Shown piece by piece: positions 61,637-64,000 of a DNA stretch of 64,000 nt. This DNA comes from CBDCAS01 sp965214015 (lineage in GTDB: Bacteria > Pseudomonadota > Gammaproteobacteria > Coxiellales > Coxiellaceae). The notes under the pieces were generated by a model. That model was not told where the DNA came from, made no database searches, and worked only from the letters and a program-made list of their open reading frames with translations. The number at the start of each line of letters is the position of its first letter. Position 1 is the stretch's first letter. The stretch is taken from assembly GCA_965214015.1 (NCBI GenBank), contig CBDCAS010000019.1:166682-230681 (forward strand), read 5' to 3'. Made by a program: the position numbers and the translations under genes.

Positions 61637-62221
61637 TCAAGATACAACCACCACCATAGCAGCTCGCAGTACACGGCCATTGAGCTGGAAACCTTTTTGA
61701 ACGACTTCATAGATAGTATTAGGCTCAGCATCAGGATCCGATAACATAGACATCGCCTCATGCTGCTTAGGATCAAATGGTTCTCCTGGCTTTGGGTCAA
61801 TCAGCTCAATACCATGATTTTTTAGTGTTTTTTGAAGCATATCCAGTGTCATTGTCATCCCTGTACGCATCGCTTTAGCATGAGCATCCCCAGACTCTGG
61901 ACTATCCAACCCACGTATTATGCTATCAACAACAGGCAGAAGATCAGCCAGTAATTTTTCTGATCCAAATTTATGCGCATTGCTAATATCACGCTCAGCG
62001 CGACGACGCACATTTTCAAGCTCTGCTTGAGCACGCTGGGCTTGATCCTTATATTGATTCATCTTTACTTCCATCGCTGCAAGCTGAGTCTCCCATGCAT
62101 CGTGCGATGGCACTTCAAAACTTTCTTGAACCGCCTGCTCTGGCGATTCTACTGATTCCAACGGATCTATCGATTGATTTGTATCGTTTTCTAAATGATC
62201 ACTCTGTTTCTTCTTACTCAT
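61637..62221 (-). CDS. grpE: Nucleotide-exchange factor GrpE
   Basis: A 194-residue co-chaperone that releases ADP from DnaK. The acidic N-terminus (1-45) is followed by the long coiled coil (MEVKMNQYKDQAQRAQAELENVRRRAERDISN), the four-helix core (ADLLPVVDSIIRGLDSPE) and the beta-wing (IELIDPKPGEPFDPKQHEAMS; YEVVQKGFQLNGRVLRAAMVVV). dnaK and dnaJ are not adjacent in the window. A sigma-32-like promoter lies upstream. Confidence 0.93.
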   Translation of the reverse strand: MSKKKQSDHLENDTNQSIDPLESVESPEQAVQESFEVPSHDAWETQLAAMEVKMNQYKDQAQRAQAELENVRRRAERDISNAHKFGSEKLLADLLPVVDSIIRGLDSPESGDAHAKAMRTGMTMTLDMLQKTLKNHGIELIDPKPGEPFDPKQHEAMSMLSDPDAEPNTIYEVVQKGFQLNGRVLRAAMVVVVS

Positions 62222-62247
62222 GGCACTCTCCCATCCAATAGTGAGTA

Positions 62248-62275
62248 ATATAAGGTCTTTAGGTGAAACTTCAAG
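62248..62275 (-). promoter_or_regulatory. Possible heat-shock (sigma-32) promoter of grpE
   Basis: On the minus strand CTTGAA (62275-62270) is followed after 14 bases by CCTTATAT (62255-62248), close to the sigma-32 pattern CTTGAA-N13/14-CCCATNT. It ends 27 bases upstream of the grpE start codon. The -10 match is partial. Confidence 0.4.
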
Positions 62276-62297
62276 TGAAATTCGCTAGACTCTTTCC

Positions 62298-63086
62298 ATG
62301 TTTTTTATTTTTAAAAAAGTGGCCTCTAGTATATTGCTACCACTGCCTATTGCACTAATATTGCTGCTGCTTGGTTTAGTCCTTCTTATCATTAGAAAAA
62401 AAAGTGGCATTAGTATAACGCTGCTTTGTGTTGGCATTTTAGTACTAATGGCATTTAGCACTAACCCAATAGCCAGTGATTTAGTAATCAGGTTAGAGCG
62501 ACAATACCAACCCTTAACTATCATGCCAGCCAATGTAAGCTATATTGTTGTACTCGGTGGTGGTAATAGCGGTAGTCGCCACCTTCCACCCAACACACAA
62601 CTAAGCTCAGCATCGTTAGCGCGGCTGATCGAAGCCATCCGCTTATATCATCAACGCCCTCACGCGATCCTAGTGCTTTCCGGTGGCTTAGTTTTTGGAT
62701 CGCACGCTGAAGCTACTGTGATGAATAACACTGCAGTTGCCTTAGGCATCAAGCCAGGCGATATGATCATTGAAAGAGGTTCACGTGATACAAATGAAGA
62801 AGCACAACATTTGAAATTATTGATTCAAGACCAGCCGTTTGTGTTAGTCACTTCAGCCTACCATATGCCACGTGCTATGCAGATTTTCAAACGATACCAT
62901 ATGCGTCCAATTGCTGCACCAACACAATTTCTAACAAAGCATTATCAATATGACCCCAAATATTATTTTCCTAGCACTAGTAATCTAATTCACAGTGACA
63001 TCGCATTTCACGAATATATGGGCATTGCTTGGTTTAAATTGCAATCAATTTTCCAGCGATTCATCTTTCCAGCAAGCATATATTGA
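62298..63086 (+). CDS. YdcF/ElyC-family envelope protein (DUF218)
   Basis: A 262-residue inner-membrane protein with two N-terminal helices (ILLPLPIALILLLLGLVLLI; ISITLLCVGILVLMAF) and a periplasmic DUF218 domain: YIVVLGGGNSGS, AILVLSGGLVFGSHAEA, DMIIERGSRDTNEEAQHLK and FVLVTSAYHMPRAMQIFKRY. This is the ElyC-like arrangement. ElyC in E. coli helps peptidoglycan assembly, probably by handling lipid carrier. Divergent from grpE. Confidence 0.85.
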   Translation: MFFIFKKVASSILLPLPIALILLLLGLVLLIIRKKSGISITLLCVGILVLMAFSTNPIASDLVIRLERQYQPLTIMPANVSYIVVLGGGNSGSRHLPPNTQLSSASLARLIEAIRLYHQRPHAILVLSGGLVFGSHAEATVMNNTAVALGIKPGDMIIERGSRDTNEEAQHLKLLIQDQPFVLVTSAYHMPRAMQIFKRYHMRPIAAPTQFLTKHYQYDPKYYFPSTSNLIHSDIAFHEYMGIAWFKLQSIFQRFIFPASIY

Positions 63087-63379
63087 GCTCGATCCTGCTT
63101 GTGTTTGCCATGCCATTTATATTGTGATCCTTAGCATGACCTCAAGATCTGCCTGCTCAATATGAACACAACTTAAATAAATGAACATCACACTTTGGTT
63201 CTCCACTCAACAAAGTAATTTAACCGTACCAATGATAGTATCAGTACATTGGTGATTATGAAAAAGTAGTTTTAATTTTTTATTAAACCTATAGCGCTAC
63301 CTATTGGAAGGAGAGCCATTATGATTGCAAACTACAATTTGCCCAATTAGGTCAATTAGTTGCGATAGAGCTACTTAAT
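63087..63379. other. Gap without recognised genes
   Basis: Two hundred and ninety AT-rich bases with no open frame or RNA gene that I can support. An imperfect repeat pair around ACCAATGATAG and CAGTACATTGGTG at about 63229-63251 can fold back (palindromic core ACCAATG ... CATTGGT) and might be the joint end of the two converging genes. Confidence 0.4.
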
Positions 63380-64000
63380 TTATAAACCCTGTGAATAATT
63401 CGCTATCGACTCTTTATCTTCATAGCACGGATTTGTCGACCAGAACAAAAAACTGCTACCGTTTTTTGTTATGGCTTTTTCTAGTATTTCTAATATATCT
63501 TGCTCCGAAGTATATAAATTGCTTTCGTTTTGTCTAATACTAGCAACATTGCGCTTAAGTTGCTCATCTAGTTGAGCTTGTGTAGCGTTCGGGGGAACGC
63601 ATTTAAAAAGAACATCAATAAATTCCTCAGCTCGATTCGCATTTAATAATGGCAGCTCTTGTTCGAGCTTAACTTTCCACCCATTTTTTACTTCTTCAAC
63701 AATAGTTGTTGTTTTTAGAGCAGCAGACACTCCAGATTCTTCACTATAGCTTTTCATTAAAGCCTCTGGCCAACTCAACTGGCTTATAGAAGCAAATAGA
63801 TATTTTGCTATGTAGTAATTAATAATTTCAACAGGAGTGTTATTGTTTTTTTCTCTAACCTTATTATAAATATTATCAAATAATTTATCATAAACCCCTT
63901 TAAGAAAGGTTATGCGTAAAAAGAGAGCTTCTTTTGCATATTGCTCTACACTGCGATTATTTAGGTCATTTTTATGATAATGCAAATTGTACAGGAGTTT
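63380..64000 (-). CDS. C-terminal part of an unknown protein (runs off the right edge)
   Basis: The frame is open from the window edge (first codons give KLLYNLHYHKNDLNN) to a stop at 63380; the TTG at 63985 is probably not the start. The visible 200 residues are helical and charged, with no membrane segment. No family is recognised. Size and composition are like other unknown proteins of this window that may be host-directed, but this is not evidence of function. Confidence 0.5.
   Translation of the reverse strand, partial: KLLYNLHYHKNDLNNRSVEQYAKEALFLRITFLKGVYDKLFDNIYNKVREKNNNTPVEIINYYIAKYLFASISQLSWPEALMKSYSEESGVSAALKTTTIVEEVKNGWKVKLEQELPLLNANRAEEFIDVLFKCVPPNATQAQLDEQLKRNVASIRQNESNLYTSEQDILEILEKAITKNGSSFLFWSTNPCYEDKESIANYSQGL

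Overview
The window is AT-rich bacterial chromosome from a gammaproteobacterium, most likely a host-associated member of the Legionellales (Legionella/Coxiella/Berkiella-like). That placement is an inference. It rests on the gene orders suhB-trmJ-iscS and dnaX-ybaB-recR, a TPP-riboswitch thiC-O-S-G-DE-F operon, an ElyC-type protein next to grpE, a CqsS/LqsS-like sensor kinase, and an effector-like protein with a CX5R phosphatase signature and C-terminal membrane hairpin. Many small decayed mobile elements, IS copies and broken genes suggest a genome undergoing reductive change.

Layout. Positions 1-4300 hold a phage or plasmid remnant: a partial unknown gene, a collapsed IS1 copy, a small DNA-binding protein, a family-A DNA polymerase and a terminase-small-like gene. 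Positions 4500-5900 hold a Panacea-type antitoxin and its probable toxin partner. Positions 6100-10060 carry a PAS hybrid sensor kinase and an FAD oxidoreductase. Positions 10060-17440 are a second prophage remnant: a tRNA-Thr fragment, unknown membrane proteins, a broken holin, an IS4/IS701-type element, truncated recT, an Acb2/Tad1-hairpin-like sponge candidate, HTH, lysozyme-like structural, DUF4224 and integrase genes, ending beside tRNA-Phe. Positions 17700-23760 are core genes (DUF5993-dsbB, HPP, iscS, trmJ, suhB, DUF4015, pyrD).

Positions 24380-27165 are a Phe/Tyr biosynthesis operon (DAHP synthase, chorismate mutase, prephenate dehydratase without ACT domain, TyrA). It is preceded by a previously unmarked 16-codon Phe/Tyr-rich leader ORF and a hairpin, which suggests attenuation control. 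Positions 27180-35470 carry rlmB, rlpA, ung, tRNA-Leu, def, purA, hflX, lolD and a lolC/E permease. Positions 35566-41650 are the complete thiamin operon with its TPP riboswitch. Positions 41852-44330 hold a gene interrupted by an IS with a perfect 5-bp target duplication, three tRNAs and an integrase stub at tRNA-Arg. Positions 44418-48350 hold dapD-dapE and a CqsS-like hybrid kinase pseudogene. Positions 48565-51809 hold tRNA-Ser, SRP RNA, dnaX, a YbaB-like gene, recR and ybaB. Positions 51883-54012 encode the candidate phosphoinositide-phosphatase effector. Positions 54016-58643 are an AI-2E-family transporter plus the riboflavin genes with an FMN riboswitch. Positions 58743-61414 encode a secreted seven-repeat protein and an outer-membrane barrel gene broken by a 68-bp tandem duplication. 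Positions 61637-64000 hold grpE, the elyC-like gene and a partial unknown gene.

The metabolic genes (thiamin, riboflavin, Phe/Tyr, DAP/lysine) are intact, while signalling, surface and mobile genes are often broken. The cell therefore probably keeps its own vitamin and aromatic amino-acid supply while losing environmental sensing. The most novel-looking parts are the Panacea pair, the anti-CBASS/Thoeris sponge candidate, the aromatic leader and the CX5R effector. All calls come from reading the sequence by eye without database searches.
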